Of a stretch of 40,070 nt of DNA, positions 15,691 through 24,525 are shown piece after piece. A program made the position numbers and the translations under genes. The DNA is from Pseudomonadota bacterium (lineage in GTDB: Bacteria; Pseudomonadota; Alphaproteobacteria; Rhizobiales; Beijerinckiaceae). A model generated the notes under the pieces. The model was not told the origin of the DNA. It made no database searches and was given only the letters and a program-made list of their open reading frames with translations. The DNA lies in the NCBI GenBank assembly GCA_021781815.1, contig JAJXWB010000032.1, positions 1 to 40,070 on the forward strand, given 5' to 3'. The first letter of the stretch is position 1; every line of letters starts with the position of its first letter.

Positions 15691-16557
15691 TCAGGCGGGC
15701 GGGTCGATCAAGGGGCGATAATCCTCGGCCCCCCAGCGCCGTGTTTTCCGTGCGCCATCTGGACCGCGGGCTACCGAGGACAGGCCGTAATGGGCCGCGA
15801 GACGGTCGAGCGCGATTCGCAGCACGACCTTGGCGGCGCGAGGCGGCCACGCATGTTCGCGCTCTACAAGCTCAAGGCCTTTCTGAAACCCGCAGATGTC
15901 GATCAGCAAGCCGCTCATCTCCGGGCCGACCGACGCGGCAGCGCGGTCGATTCGCTGGCGCGCCGCGATCGCCAGATCGCTGATGTGAAGCTGTTGTGGC
16001 CCGCGCCCGCCCGAGGCCGCAGCGCCGGACCAGTCGGACGTGACACGCGGCAGAAGTTGCGCGACGGCGATATCGCGGCCGAAACGCTCGCCCGCCTCGA
16101 TCTGGGCGGCGGCGAGAAAGGGCGCGCCGTTGCGGCCCTTGCGGCGGCCGAGCCAGGACAGCGGACTTTCGGCCTCGTCCACAGTCAGGGGCGGGCCGCC
16201 AGGCGCGATGGTCCGGACGGCGAGCGTCCTGTGCTGCGCGGCGAAGGGATCCGATCCCCGCGGCGTTTCAAGACGACGGGCGCAGGCTGCGCCCTCCGGC
16301 AGCAGCGCCAGCCGCCGCCCCCGTCCTTCGCCGCTCCAGCGCGCCAGGTTGCGCTCCACGAGCGCGTCGCCGGCCGCGAGCGGCGCATTGGCGATGATCG
16401 CCGTCACGCCGTTCCGCGGCGCAGCGACCACCAGAAATCCTTCGCGCAGGTCCACCCGTCCCGGCGCCGCGCCCTCCTGCGCCAGAGCCAGCAGCAGCCG
16501 ACGCGCGTCACGGCCGATTTCGCCTGGCGCGGACGCGCCTCTCCTGCGGCCGCTCAT
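15691..16557 (-). CDS. DUF6456 domain protein, probable DNA-binding
   Basis: The 288-residue protein has an N-terminal part resembling a winged or helix-turn-helix region (about 15-110) and a C-terminal DUF6456 domain with ESPLSWLGRRKGRNGAPFL, AAQIEAGERFGRDI and a DICGFQKGLELVEREHAWP helix pair. Proteins of this layout occur across Hyphomicrobiales, but none has a role known to me. A 20-base near-palindrome lies 14 bases before its start codon, a position suited to autoregulation. It converges with the SufE gene (7-base gap) and lies downstream of mucR on the same strand, separated by a terminator. Confidence 0.75.
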   Translation of the reverse strand: MSGRRRGASAPGEIGRDARRLLLALAQEGAAPGRVDLREGFLVVAAPRNGVTAIIANAPLAAGDALVERNLARWSGEGRGRRLALLPEGAACARRLETPRGSDPFAAQHRTLAVRTIAPGGPPLTVDEAESPLSWLGRRKGRNGAPFLAAAQIEAGERFGRDIAVAQLLPRVTSDWSGAAASGGRGPQQLHISDLAIAARQRIDRAAASVGPEMSGLLIDICGFQKGLELVEREHAWPPRAAKVVLRIALDRLAAHYGLSSVARGPDGARKTRRWGAEDYRPLIDPPA

Positions 16558-16570
16558 CGGGCGCCCCCAA

Positions 16571-16590
16571 AATAGGTACGCGCACCTATT
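16571..16590. promoter_or_regulatory. Operator-like palindrome before the DUF6456 gene
   Basis: AATAGGTACGCGCACCTATT is symmetric except for one base pair flanking the central CGCG. It lies 14-33 bases upstream of the DUF6456 start codon, where a bound protein would block transcription or early elongation. No T run follows, so it is not a terminator. Confidence 0.55.
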
Positions 16591-16722
16591 GCCAATTCAA
16601 CGAAAAGACTTTGCATTTCAATGCCTCCAGCGCGACACTAAAGAGCCATACGCGCATGTAGAGGATATGATAGGATTTTTGTCTGCGTCAATGTTTTTTT
16701 TCTTATACAGACCGGAGACGAC

Positions 16723-16751
16723 AAAAAACCCGGAGCGCGGCGCGCTCCGGG
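16723..16751 (-). terminator. Intrinsic terminator of mucR
   Basis: On the minus strand a 9-base-pair GC-rich stem (CCCGGAGCG with CGCTCCGGG) closes a short loop and is followed by six T residues. It lies 24 bases beyond the mucR stop codon and separates mucR from the DUF6456 gene. Confidence 0.85.
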
Positions 16752-16775
16752 CGAAAACTACCAGATACGTCTGGA

Positions 16776-17195
16776 TCACTTGCTGCGGCGGCGACGTTGC
16801 TGACCGAGGCCCATCTGCTTGGCGAGTTTCGAGCGCGCCTGCGCGTAGTTCGGAGCGACCATCGGATAGTCGGGCGGCAGCCCCCATTTCTCGCGATAGG
16901 CGTCCGGCGACAGATTGTATTGCGCACGCAGGTGACGCTTCAAAGACTTGAATTGCTTTCCGTCCTCCAGGCAGATGATGTAGTCGTTCGTGATCGATTT
17001 CTTGACTGGAATCGCCGGCTTCAACGGCTCAACGACCACAGGAGCGTTCTGTTCTGTAACCCGCACCAACGCCGAATGAACGTCGCGGATGAGATTGGGC
17101 AGTTCCGCAAGGGGGACGGAATTGTTGCTGACGTAGGCCGACACAATGTCCGCCGCCAGCTCGATATAAGCGGCCTGGGCCGAATTCTCGCTCAT
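16776..17195 (-). CDS. mucR: MucR/Ros family zinc-finger transcriptional regulator
   Basis: MucR/Ros proteins are alphaproteobacterial zinc-finger DNA-binding proteins that repress many genes, including surface polysaccharide, motility and cell-cycle genes, by binding AT-rich sites. This 139-residue protein has the family layout: an N-terminal oligomerisation part (AYIELAADIVSAYVSNNSV), the zinc finger CLEDGKQFKSLKRHL, and the YNLSPDAYREKWGLPPDYPMVAPNYA segment, ending in a basic tail. The ATG at 17195 fits the family start, with GGAAG 10 bases upstream; a longer frame from a TTG is unlikely. The AT-rich upstream region is of the kind MucR binds, so autorepression is likely. Confidence 0.93.
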   Translation of the reverse strand: MSENSAQAAYIELAADIVSAYVSNNSVPLAELPNLIRDVHSALVRVTEQNAPVVVEPLKPAIPVKKSITNDYIICLEDGKQFKSLKRHLRAQYNLSPDAYREKWGLPPDYPMVAPNYAQARSKLAKQMGLGQQRRRRSK

Positions 17196-17549
17196 GAGGG
17201 GTATACTTCCATGTAAGTCCGCCAAAACGCGGACACAATTGCATTCCTTGCAAATCTCGCTTGTTTCCGAGGGCGCATCCTTGAAACCAACCTCGAATTG
17301 CAGACGATAACACTACGCCAGGCACGTAACACAAGCAACTTGTAAAAACGCTGCGGCGCATAATTATTGTAAATTCGCTATTGTCTAATGAGCACACGAT
17401 TGCTTTCATGAAAGCATATGCGACGAATTCGCCTATCCTCACGGGGTGGTTTGCGATTGAATTATAAAGCCGCGTTTAATCTTCATGCGCTGCTGCGTCT
17501 TGCCCGGCGCCAGTGGGCCTCCTAAGTACCTTCCGGCACGGAGGCACGA
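17196..17549. other. AT-rich divergent promoter region between mucR and msrB
   Basis: This 354-base gap holds no gene that I can support. Its central part (about 17340-17400) is far more AT-rich than the window, with runs such as ATAATTATTGTAAATT, and must contain both promoters. A 16-base perfect palindrome lies at 17401-17416. Such AT-rich tracts are the usual targets of MucR. Confidence 0.6.
17401..17416. promoter_or_regulatory. Perfect 16-base palindrome TGCTTTCATGAAAGCA
   Basis: The palindrome is exact over 16 bases with no spacer. It lies 206 bases from the mucR start and 134 bases before the msrB start, so it is well placed as an operator for either. I do not recognise its binding protein. 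Confidence 0.5.
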
Positions 17550-17966
17550 ATGAATAGCGAACCCACCGCCGCGAAAATAACGAAATCCGAGAGTCAGTGG
17601 CGCGAACAACTGACGCCGGAGCAATTTCGAGTGACCCGGGCGCACGGCACGGAGCGCGCCTTTACCGGCCCGCACTGGGATGAAAAGCGCGCCGGAGCCT
17701 ATTCCTGCGTCTGTTGCGGCGCACCTCTCTTCGCATCGCAGACGAAATTCGATTCGGGCACGGGGTGGCCGAGTTTTTACGCGCCTGCGACCAAAGAAGC
17801 GGTCAGCGAGCATGAGGATCGCGGCATGTTCATGCGCCGGACGGAAGTGCGGTGCGCGCGGTGCGACGCGCATCTCGGTCACGTGTTTCCGGACGGCCCC
17901 GCGCCGAGCGGGTTGCGCTATTGCATGAACGGGACCGCCCTCTCGTTCGACCCCAGCGACAGGTAG
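17550..17966 (+). CDS. msrB: Peptide-methionine (R)-S-oxide reductase
   Basis: MsrB reduces the R form of methionine sulfoxide in oxidised proteins. The 138-residue product is full length. Zinc ligands are Cys53 and Cys56 (CVCCG) and Cys102 and Cys105 (CARCD); the catalytic cysteine is Cys125 in [19 protein letters not shown] and [10 protein letters not shown] are the other signature stretches. GGAGG at 17540-17544 is spaced 5 bases from the ATG. The oligopeptidase B gene follows after 7 bases, so repair and turnover of damaged proteins may be coexpressed. No signal peptide, so it acts in the cytoplasm. Confidence 0.94.
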   Translation: MNSEPTAAKITKSESQWREQLTPEQFRVTRAHGTERAFTGPHWDEKRAGAYSCVCCGAPLFASQTKFDSGTGWPSFYAPATKEAVSEHEDRGMFMRRTEVRCARCDAHLGHVFPDGPAPSGLRYCMNGTALSFDPSDR

Positions 17967-17973
17967 GCCAGGC

Positions 17974-20094
17974 ATGACCAAGCCGATTGCGGCTGCGGCG
18001 CGCCAACCGCCGCGCGCTGACCGACGCCCCGTCGCCCAAATCATTCACGGTCGCAAACTCGTCGACGACTACGCATGGCTGCGCGCCGACAACTGGCAGG
18101 AGGTGCTGGCCGACCCGGAAAAGACCCCGCCGGACATCCGGGCGCATCTGGAGGCGGAGAACGCCTATTCCCATGCGATCCTGGCGCCGACAGAAGCTCT
18201 GCAGGAAGAACTCGTCGCCGAATTGCGCGGCCGCATCAAGGAAGACGACGCGCAAGTCCCATGGCCGGACGGCCCCTTCGAGTACTACACGCGGTTTCGC
18301 GAAGGCGGCCAGCACGAGTTGATTTGCCGGCGGCCGCGCGGAGGCGCGGGCGAGACGATCCTGCTCGACGGCGACGCTCAGGCGAAGGGCAAGGCGTTCT
18401 TCGACATCGGCGCGGCGGAACATGCACCCGACCACGGGCTGCTTGCGTGGAGTTGCGACGAAAAGGGCTCCGAACTCTACGCCATTCGCGTGCGCGACCT
18501 CGCCAGCGGGGACGACCTCCCCGATGTCGTTCAACGAACCGATGGCTCGATCGTGTGGTCGGCGGATTCGCGCGCGTTCCATTATGTGCGCGTCGACGAC
18601 AACCATCGCACGGCGCAGGTGTTGCGCCATCGGCTCGGCACGGATCAGGCCAAAGACGAACTGATTGCGCAGGATCTCGATCCCGGCTGGTTCGTGCACC
18701 TGCGGCGCAGTTGCTCCGGGCGGTTTGCGATCGCATCGATGAGCGATCACGATTCAAGCGAGGCGTGGCTGATCGACCTTACCGACGCAGGCGGACCCGC
18801 GCGTCTCGTCGCCCCGCGCACGCCGAAACTGCGTTACGAAGTCGAGCATCACGGCGAGAGGCTGCTGATCAGGACGAACGCCGACGGCGCCGAGGATTTC
18901 AAGATCGTCGAAGCCCCGCTGGATGCGCCGGACCGCGCGTACTGGCGCGACCTTGTCCCGCATCGGCCCGGCTGCATGATCGTCGCCGCCTCGGTTTTCA
19001 TGCGTCACTTCGTGCGGCTGGAACGCGAGAACGGACTTCCGCGCATCATCGTGCGCGATATCGCGAGCGGCGACGAACATTCGATTGCGTTCACGGAAGA
19101 GGCCTATTCGCTGCGCATCGAAACCGGACCCGAATTCGATACGAACATCCTGCGCTTTGTCTATTCGTCAATGACGACGCCCAACGAAACGTACGATTAC
19201 GACATGGTTTCGCGCGAACGTACTTTGCGCAAGCGGCAAGAGATCCCGACAGGCCACGATCCCTCTCGCTACATCACGCGCCGCATTTTCGCGCGCGCGC
19301 CGGACGGGGCCGAAGTGCCGGTCTCCATCCTCGCGCGCGCCGACAGGCAAGGCCCCGCGCCGTGCCTGCTATATGGCTATGGCGCATATGGCCATGCGAC
19401 GCCCGCGAGTTTCAGCGCCAATCGGCTGTCGCTGGTCGATCGCGGTTTCATCTACGCGATCGCGCATGTCCGCGGCGGCGCGGACAAGGGGTGGAACTGG
19501 TATGAAAGCGGCAAACTCGCCAACAAGCCAAACACGTTTTCGGATTTCATCGCGGCCGGACGCAAGCTGATCGATGACGGGTGGACGCAGAAAGGCCGGA
19601 TCGTGGCGCAGGGCGGCAGCGCCGGCGGCATGCTCATGGGCGCCGTCGCGAACCTCGCGCCGGATATGTTCGCCGGAATCATAGCCGACGTGCCCTTCGT
19701 CGACGTGATCAACACCATGCTCGACAAGGATCTGCCGCTGACGCCGCCGGAGTGGCTCGAATGGGGAAATCCGATCGATGACGCGCAGGCGTTCGAGACG
19801 ATGCTGTCCTACTCGCCCTACGACAATGTTCGCGCGCAGATTTATCCGCCCCTGCTCGCGCTCGCCGGCCTGACCGATCCGCGCGTCACCTATTGGGAGC
19901 CGGCAAAATGGGTCGCGCGTCTGCGCGCTACCATGAAAGGCGGCGGGCCAATCCTGTTGCGCACCAACATGGATGCAGGCCACGGCGGCGCTTCGGGGCG
20001 CTTCGAGCGTCTCGGCGAAGTCGCCCTGCAGCAGGCGTTCGCGCTCGCTGCGGCCAGCGGCGCTTTTACTTCCGCTGCTCGACGAAGCGCCTGA
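17974..20094 (+). CDS. ptrB: Oligopeptidase B (S9A prolyl oligopeptidase family)
   Basis: This 706-residue serine peptidase should cleave short peptides after basic residues in the cytoplasm. The N-terminal beta-propeller region (about 70-400) precedes an alpha/beta-hydrolase domain. The catalytic triad is Ser549 in GGSAGGML, Asp635 in LTDPRV and His670 in DAGHGG. HVRGGADKGWNWYESGK and YGYGAYG are typical of protease II. Assignment to oligopeptidase B rather than prolyl endopeptidase rests on these segments and is fairly safe. It is cotranscribed with msrB and its last 29 bases overlap the convergent membrane protein gene. Confidence 0.9.
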   Translation: MTKPIAAAARQPPRADRRPVAQIIHGRKLVDDYAWLRADNWQEVLADPEKTPPDIRAHLEAENAYSHAILAPTEALQEELVAELRGRIKEDDAQVPWPDGPFEYYTRFREGGQHELICRRPRGGAGETILLDGDAQAKGKAFFDIGAAEHAPDHGLLAWSCDEKGSELYAIRVRDLASGDDLPDVVQRTDGSIVWSADSRAFHYVRVDDNHRTAQVLRHRLGTDQAKDELIAQDLDPGWFVHLRRSCSGRFAIASMSDHDSSEAWLIDLTDAGGPARLVAPRTPKLRYEVEHHGERLLIRTNADGAEDFKIVEAPLDAPDRAYWRDLVPHRPGCMIVAASVFMRHFVRLERENGLPRIIVRDIASGDEHSIAFTEEAYSLRIETGPEFDTNILRFVYSSMTTPNETYDYDMVSRERTLRKRQEIPTGHDPSRYITRRIFARAPDGAEVPVSILARADRQGPAPCLLYGYGAYGHATPASFSANRLSLVDRGFIYAIAHVRGGADKGWNWYESGKLANKPNTFSDFIAAGRKLIDDGWTQKGRIVAQGGSAGGMLMGAVANLAPDMFAGIIADVPFVDVINTMLDKDLPLTPPEWLEWGNPIDDAQAFETMLSYSPYDNVRAQIYPPLLALAGLTDPRVTYWEPAKWVARLRATMKGGGPILLRTNMDAGHGGASGRFERLGEVALQQAFALAAASGAFTSAARRSA

Positions 20095-20965
20095 GTTCGA
20101 CAAGCGAGGAGAAACGCATGACGCCGTCCGGCGTCTGCGCCTCGATCGATCCATCGCTGAACATGATGTAATTTGTATCGCCGGACGAATACCGCCCGAC
20201 GATCGCCGCAGCCTTGGACGGCTCCGCCGCAGGCTGGACAGGCGGCTCCGGGGTGTTTTCCGTGAGCGGAGACGGCGCAGCGGGCGCTTCCGCCGCCTGT
20301 TCCATCGCCGCCCCCAGAGTGAGCGCGGTCTGTTCGAGCCAGTCGTCCTGCTCCTCTTGCGCCTGTTTGGCCGGCGGCTCGGGTTCGACGGGCCGCGCCG
20401 GCGCATCCCGGCGCGACAGGCTGAAAAACGGCTCGCGACGGGTTATGGCCGGCGCCGGCGGTTCGTCCTGCGCCGGTTCGGAGTCGTGCGCTTCATCCCT
20501 GTGCGCGAGCGGAGCGGGCGAATGGGCGTGTAACAGATCGTCGATCGAGGGGCGTTTGGGCGACGGCTCAGCGTCCTCGCGCGATTCAGCCTCCTCGCCG
20601 CCAAAGGTTTCGACCGCGACAAGCGTCGCTTCATCCATTTCGAGATCCGGCTCCGCCATTGCTCCCGGCGGCTCAGCGGCCGCGACCTCGGACGCCGGCG
20701 CGGGCTCGATCGATTCAACCGCGGCCCCTGGCGCTTCGCGGTCGGGCGCAGACGCCGTAACGATGACCTTGTCCCGCAGGCTCATCGCGGCCCATGCAAT
20801 CGCCGTCGTGACGACGCCGCCGGTCAACAGGACCGAGCCCGCGATCACGGCGGCCCAGCCGCGCTCCGCCTGAACGATGTCCCAACCGGTCCACATCCAC
20901 CAAAAGCCGACCGCAAACAGGACTACTCCCAGCGCCAGCAGCAGCCAATCGATCGCTTTCCTCAA
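20066..20965 (-). CDS. Membrane protein of unknown function with long acidic linker
   Basis: The 299-residue protein has two membrane segments (about 8-26 and 38-62), then about 180 residues rich in proline, glutamate and alanine that look disordered, then a compact C-terminal domain of about 50 residues with GRYSSGDTNYIMFSDGSIEA and a LVELRRFVEQRK end. I do not recognise a named family with certainty. The tail may be a small cytoplasmic module tethered to the membrane. The start is a TTG with GGAG 7 bases upstream; no in-frame ATG fits better. It overlaps the convergent oligopeptidase gene by 29 bases and is divergent from sodB. Confidence 0.72.
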   Translation of the reverse strand: MRKAIDWLLLALGVVLFAVGFWWMWTGWDIVQAERGWAAVIAGSVLLTGGVVTTAIAWAAMSLRDKVIVTASAPDREAPGAAVESIEPAPASEVAAAEPPGAMAEPDLEMDEATLVAVETFGGEEAESREDAEPSPKRPSIDDLLHAHSPAPLAHRDEAHDSEPAQDEPPAPAITRREPFFSLSRRDAPARPVEPEPPAKQAQEEQDDWLEQTALTLGAAMEQAAEAPAAPSPLTENTPEPPVQPAAEPSKAAAIVGRYSSGDTNYIMFSDGSIEAQTPDGVMRFSSLVELRRFVEQRK

Positions 20966-21125
20966 GGATCCACTCCCAATTCCGTCGGCGAATAGAATAG
21001 GTTGTTTGCGGCCCGTCGCAAATATGTCTTCGAAACGCCAGTTGTCCCGACCAAGCTCGCCCCCTAGATATGGATGCGCCGTCGCGCCAATATATCGCGC
21101 GCATCATCCTATTTCGGAGTCGCTC

Positions 21126-21725
21126 ATGTCCTTCACGCTGCCGCCGCTTCCCTACGCCTACGACGCTCTCCAGCCGTACATGTCGAAGGAGACACTCGAG
21201 TATCATCACGACAAGCATCACAACGCCTATGTCACTGCGGGGAACAGCCTGCTGAAAGACTCCGGTCTGGAAGGCAAGTCGCTCGAAGAGATCGTCCGGG
21301 GCTCATTCGGCAAGAATGCTCCGCTGTTCAACAACGCGGGCCAGCACTATAACCATCTGCACTTCTGGAAATGGATGAAACCGAATGGCGGCGGCGCGAA
21401 AATCCCGGGCGCTGTCGAGAAGGCGATCATCGACGGCATCGGCTCTATCGACAAGATGAAGGAGGACTTCATTGCGGCCGGCGTCGGCCAGTTCGGTTCG
21501 GGATGGGCATGGCTCGTCGTCAAGGACGGTAAGGTCAGCGTGATGAAGACGCCCAACGGCGAGAACCCGCTGGTGCATGGCGCGACGCCGATCCTCGGTT
21601 GCGATGTCTGGGAGCATTCCTATTACATCGACTACCGCAATCGCCGCGCCGATTACGTGAAGGCGTTCCTCGACCACCTCGTCAACTGGGACTACGTCGA
21701 GGAAATGTTCCAGGCGACCCGCTGA
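21126..21725 (+). CDS. sodB: Iron superoxide dismutase
   Basis: This 199-residue enzyme converts superoxide to oxygen and peroxide in the cytoplasm. Metal ligands are His27, His77, Asp160 and His164 (DVWEHSYYID). Gln73 in NNAGQHYNH is at the position where iron enzymes carry glutamine, which favours iron over manganese. I chose the ATG at 21126 because GGAG at 21116-21119 is 6 bases upstream and MSFTLPPLPYAYDAL is the usual start; the frame is open further upstream but not coding. A strong terminator follows, so it is likely a single-gene transcript. Confidence 0.95.
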   Translation: MSFTLPPLPYAYDALQPYMSKETLEYHHDKHHNAYVTAGNSLLKDSGLEGKSLEEIVRGSFGKNAPLFNNAGQHYNHLHFWKWMKPNGGGAKIPGAVEKAIIDGIGSIDKMKEDFIAAGVGQFGSGWAWLVVKDGKVSVMKTPNGENPLVHGATPILGCDVWEHSYYIDYRNRRADYVKAFLDHLVNWDYVEEMFQATR

Positions 21726-21750
21726 CGCGCAGCCAGAACCAGACAGGAAG

Positions 21751-21775
21751 GCCCGGCCCCGGCCGGGCTTTTTTT
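21751..21775 (+). terminator. Intrinsic terminator of sodB
   Basis: An 8-base-pair stem GCCCGGCC/GGCCGGGC with a tight CC loop is followed by seven T residues, 25 bases after the sodB stop codon. It also separates sodB from the convergent chemoreceptor gene. Confidence 0.92.
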
Positions 21776-21779
21776 GCGT

Positions 21780-23465
21780 TCACGCCGCCGCGACGCGCTC
21801 GAGGAATGTCCCGATCGTGTCATTGAGAATATGCGTCTGCGCGGCGACATCGTTTGCCGCCTGATGGACCTGCGCCGCCGACTGGTCGGTCTCCCCGACG
21901 GTCGCCTTGAGCTGCTGCATGTTGGACGCGACGTTCTGCGTGCCGCGCGCGGCCTCGCCCACGCTGCGCGCGATCTCGTTGGTGGCGGCAGCCTGCTGCT
22001 CGACGGCCACCGCGATGCTCGCCGTAAAGCTCTCCGCCTGTTTCATCGTCGCCCCGATGGCGCCGATCGCCTCGACCGAACTCGACGTCGCCTGCTGGAT
22101 CGAGGCGACATGTTCGGCGATCCGCTCGGTCGCGTGCGCCGTCTGTCCGGCGAGCGCCTTGACCTCCTGCGCGACGACCGCGAAGCCGCGTCCGGCGCTG
22201 CCGGCGCGCGCGGCCTCGATCGTCGCGTTGAGCGCGAGGAGATTGGTCTGCGCAGCAATCGCCTGAATGAGTCCGACGATTTCGCCGATGGCGTTGGCCT
22301 TCTCCGCCAGCCCGCTGATGGCGCCGGAGGTTTGCGCGGTCGTGGCGGCCGCCGCCTGCACATGCTCGCGCGCACGGCCGATCTGCATCTCGATTTCCGT
22401 GATCGACTGGAACAATTCTTCCGACGCGCGCGCCACCGTGGCGACATTCTGCGACGCCTCCGCCGTGCGCGCCGTCGCCTCTTCCGCGCGCCCGTTGCTC
22501 TGACGCGCAATCTCCGAAAGGCTGTCGGCGGCGACCGACATCTGTTCAGTGTTTCCGCCAACTTGTTTCAGAACCGCCCGAATCTCGGAACGGAAATTGG
22601 CGATCATCGTTTCCAGCGCCGCGCGCCGCGCCTGATCGTCGCCGCGCCGCGAGTCGACGTCAGCCTGCAACGCGTTCCGGTCGACCAGAGTCTGCTTGAA
22701 GAACTCGATGGCGCGCGCGAGCTGGCCGATTTCGTCATTGCGGCGCCGGTCCGGGATTTCCTGCGAAAGATCGCCCGCCACCAGTTCCCGTATCACGCCG
22801 GTCAGGCGATCGATCGGAGAGACGACGTTGCCAAGAATCCTGTTGAGCGCCAGACCGACGGCAGCCACGGTCATGAGCCCTTCCGCCAGCATGAACAGAA
22901 AGTCGCCGACGGCGGCCGAGTCGGCCAGTCCGTAATCCATCACCAGCACGAGCCGCTCGCCCGACTTCGCCGTCCCCGCGCGCGGGGTCTCGATCACGGC
23001 GCCTCCGCCTTCCACCGGAACGACGATGTTGTGCGCATTCTGGAGGCGGCTGTGATTCTGAACGACCAACTGCCGAATCGTAGCGGCGGAAACGGCAGGC
23101 CGGTCGCGCCGCGTAACGACGGCGAAATTCGAATCGTCCGGCAGAACCACGGCGGCGGCGGAAACAGACGGATCCGTGAGCAGGCCCGCCAGCAGCCGCT
23201 CGGCGCCGGCGCGATCGTCCTGACGCGTCAGTTCCGCCATCGCCTGCGCGACGACGCCGATGTAATTGTCGGCGCGGTCCAGAAGATCGCTGCGACCGCG
23301 CTGCCACGCATACCAACTCGCCGTTGCGACCCCAACCAGAACAAGCGCCGCGACCATCCCCGTGGCCACCTGCGCGACGGATTTCTGAAGAGAGTCCCGA
23401 CTGTCGCCCCCACGTCGGTCGCCGGACGCCCGGTCGGCGGCCTTCCTCGTCATCCTGAAGATCAT
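21780..23465 (-). CDS. Methyl-accepting chemotaxis protein
   Basis: The 561-residue chemoreceptor has membrane segments at about 30-52 and 188-208, a periplasmic part of about 130 residues without a sensor family I can name, a HAMP domain (about 208-260), and a cytoplasmic signalling domain. The highly conserved hairpin tip [20 protein letters not shown] is near residue 420, followed by [16 protein letters not shown]. No CheW-binding pentapeptide is visible at the C-terminus. There are no other chemotaxis genes nearby, so it is an orphan receptor. The periplasmic part determines the ligand, which is unknown. Confidence 0.92.
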   Translation of the reverse strand: MIFRMTRKAADRASGDRRGGDSRDSLQKSVAQVATGMVAALVLVGVATASWYAWQRGRSDLLDRADNYIGVVAQAMAELTRQDDRAGAERLLAGLLTDPSVSAAAVVLPDDSNFAVVTRRDRPAVSAATIRQLVVQNHSRLQNAHNIVVPVEGGGAVIETPRAGTAKSGERLVLVMDYGLADSAAVGDFLFMLAEGLMTVAAVGLALNRILGNVVSPIDRLTGVIRELVAGDLSQEIPDRRRNDEIGQLARAIEFFKQTLVDRNALQADVDSRRGDDQARRAALETMIANFRSEIRAVLKQVGGNTEQMSVAADSLSEIARQSNGRAEEATARTAEASQNVATVARASEELFQSITEIEMQIGRAREHVQAAAATTAQTSGAISGLAEKANAIGEIVGLIQAIAAQTNLLALNATIEAARAGSAGRGFAVVAQEVKALAGQTAHATERIAEHVASIQQATSSSVEAIGAIGATMKQAESFTASIAVAVEQQAAATNEIARSVGEAARGTQNVASNMQQLKATVGETDQSAAQVHQAANDVAAQTHILNDTIGTFLERVAAA

Positions 23466-23561
23466 GCGCTGCCCGGAGCAAAAGACGGACGCGCGTCAGA
23501 CGGCCCCGTCCCCATCGTGGATCTCCAACAGGATGCAGCAACGAGGTTAAGAGCGCCCTAA

Positions 23562-24398
23562 TCAGGCGGCAAACCGCGACAGACGGGCTCCATTTTGTTC
23601 GAGAAGATCGACGAATGTAGACGACATCAGGAAAGCCAGCTCGGTTTCGCGCGCGTCAGTTACCCGGTCGAGCCGGCGCAGCGCGTCGTCGACACGACCG
23701 GGATGGCACATGACAAGATGGCGCGCGCCCGGCGCGGCCAGATAGGTCGAGAATTGCTCGGCGTCGTACCGACCAGGCGCGAAATCGGAAAAACCGGCGA
23801 ACCCGTCGTTGAGCGAATGGCCGGCGCGCCGCGCCGCCCGCCCGAAACCGAGCGCGAGCGCATTGACCTGCATAGCTTTGGCTGCGAAGGCGCGGCGGCG
23901 CGCCACCCGGCGCGGCGCATCCGAGCTGTCGCGAATAAAGACATTTGACATGCCGCGCCGGGCGAGCGCCGACAACAGGGCCGTGCGCACGCCTGGCAGA
24001 ACATGCACATGCTGGTGCCCGTCGACATGGCTGGGCGCAGCGCCAAATGAATCACGGAAGGCGTCGATCTGGCGGCCGATCTGGTCCTCGATCTCGTCCA
24101 GCGGCAGGACGCCGCGCAGGGCGGCCGCAGCGAGCTGGCCAAGGCCCGGCAATTCTCCGGACGGGGCGAAGCGGGGCATCGTTCCGAGCGGGGCGCCGCA
24201 CGTGAGCGTGACATGCAGCCCCAGGTCGGCGTCAGGGCCGCTCGCAGCCCAATCCCTGGCGGCTCTCGGCCAGTCCGGGAGGGAGGTCATGGCGGAAGCG
24301 GCCGAAACGCGGCCAGCCAGCGCAGCCTCCAGCAGGCCGCGGCTTACCGCCTCGCTCATGCCGAAATCGTCGGCGCAAAGTACGAAATCGAAGCCCGC
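23562..24398 (-). CDS. ChbG/HpnK family (YdjC-like) deacetylase
   Basis: YdjC-fold enzymes remove acetyl groups from sugars or, in the HpnK branch, are linked to hopanoid lipid synthesis. The 278-residue product (from the ATG at 24398, MAGFDFVLCADDFGMS) shows the metal and active-site motifs ADDFG, LGLHVTLT and HVDGHQHVHVLPGV. The frame is open 14 codons further upstream, but homologues start near the chosen site. It is divergent from a polyprenyl-phosphate glycosyltransferase gene, a neighbour often seen with HpnK-like genes. Whether the substrate is a hopanoid or a lipid-linked sugar is undecided. Other hopanoid genes are not in the window. Confidence 0.85.
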   Translation of the reverse strand, partial: AGFDFVLCADDFGMSEAVSRGLLEAALAGRVSAASAMTSLPDWPRAARDWAASGPDADLGLHVTLTCGAPLGTMPRFAPSGELPGLGQLAAAALRGVLPLDEIEDQIGRQIDAFRDSFGAAPSHVDGHQHVHVLPGVRTALLSALARRGMSNVFIRDSSDAPRRVARRRAFAAKAMQVNALALGFGRAARRAGHSLNDGFAGFSDFAPGRYDAEQFSTYLAAPGARHLVMCHPGRVDDALRRLDRVTDARETELAFLMSSTFVDLLEQNGARLSRFAA

Positions 24399-24525
24399 CA
24401 TCGATCTGGTCCGCCCGCGGCCGCCCTGCCGGCCACGCACCGTTCTTGCGCATTTCCGTCGCCGCGCCTAGTTGTCAGCGCGACCCGCCAGCCGGAGAGA
24501 ATCCTTGCCGCAGAAGGCGCAATCG

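Noticed and set aside
21774-23561. A 595-codon plus-strand frame opposite the chemoreceptor
   Set aside because: The minus strand encodes a complete chemoreceptor with HAMP and signalling tip. The plus frame also overlaps the sodB terminator region and has no motif.
24472-24504. Longer N-terminus of the glycosyltransferase
   Set aside because: Homologous sequence begins at PELTVVVPVFNE, and the only good ribosome binding site (24493-24498) serves the TTG at 24505, not the further upstream start.
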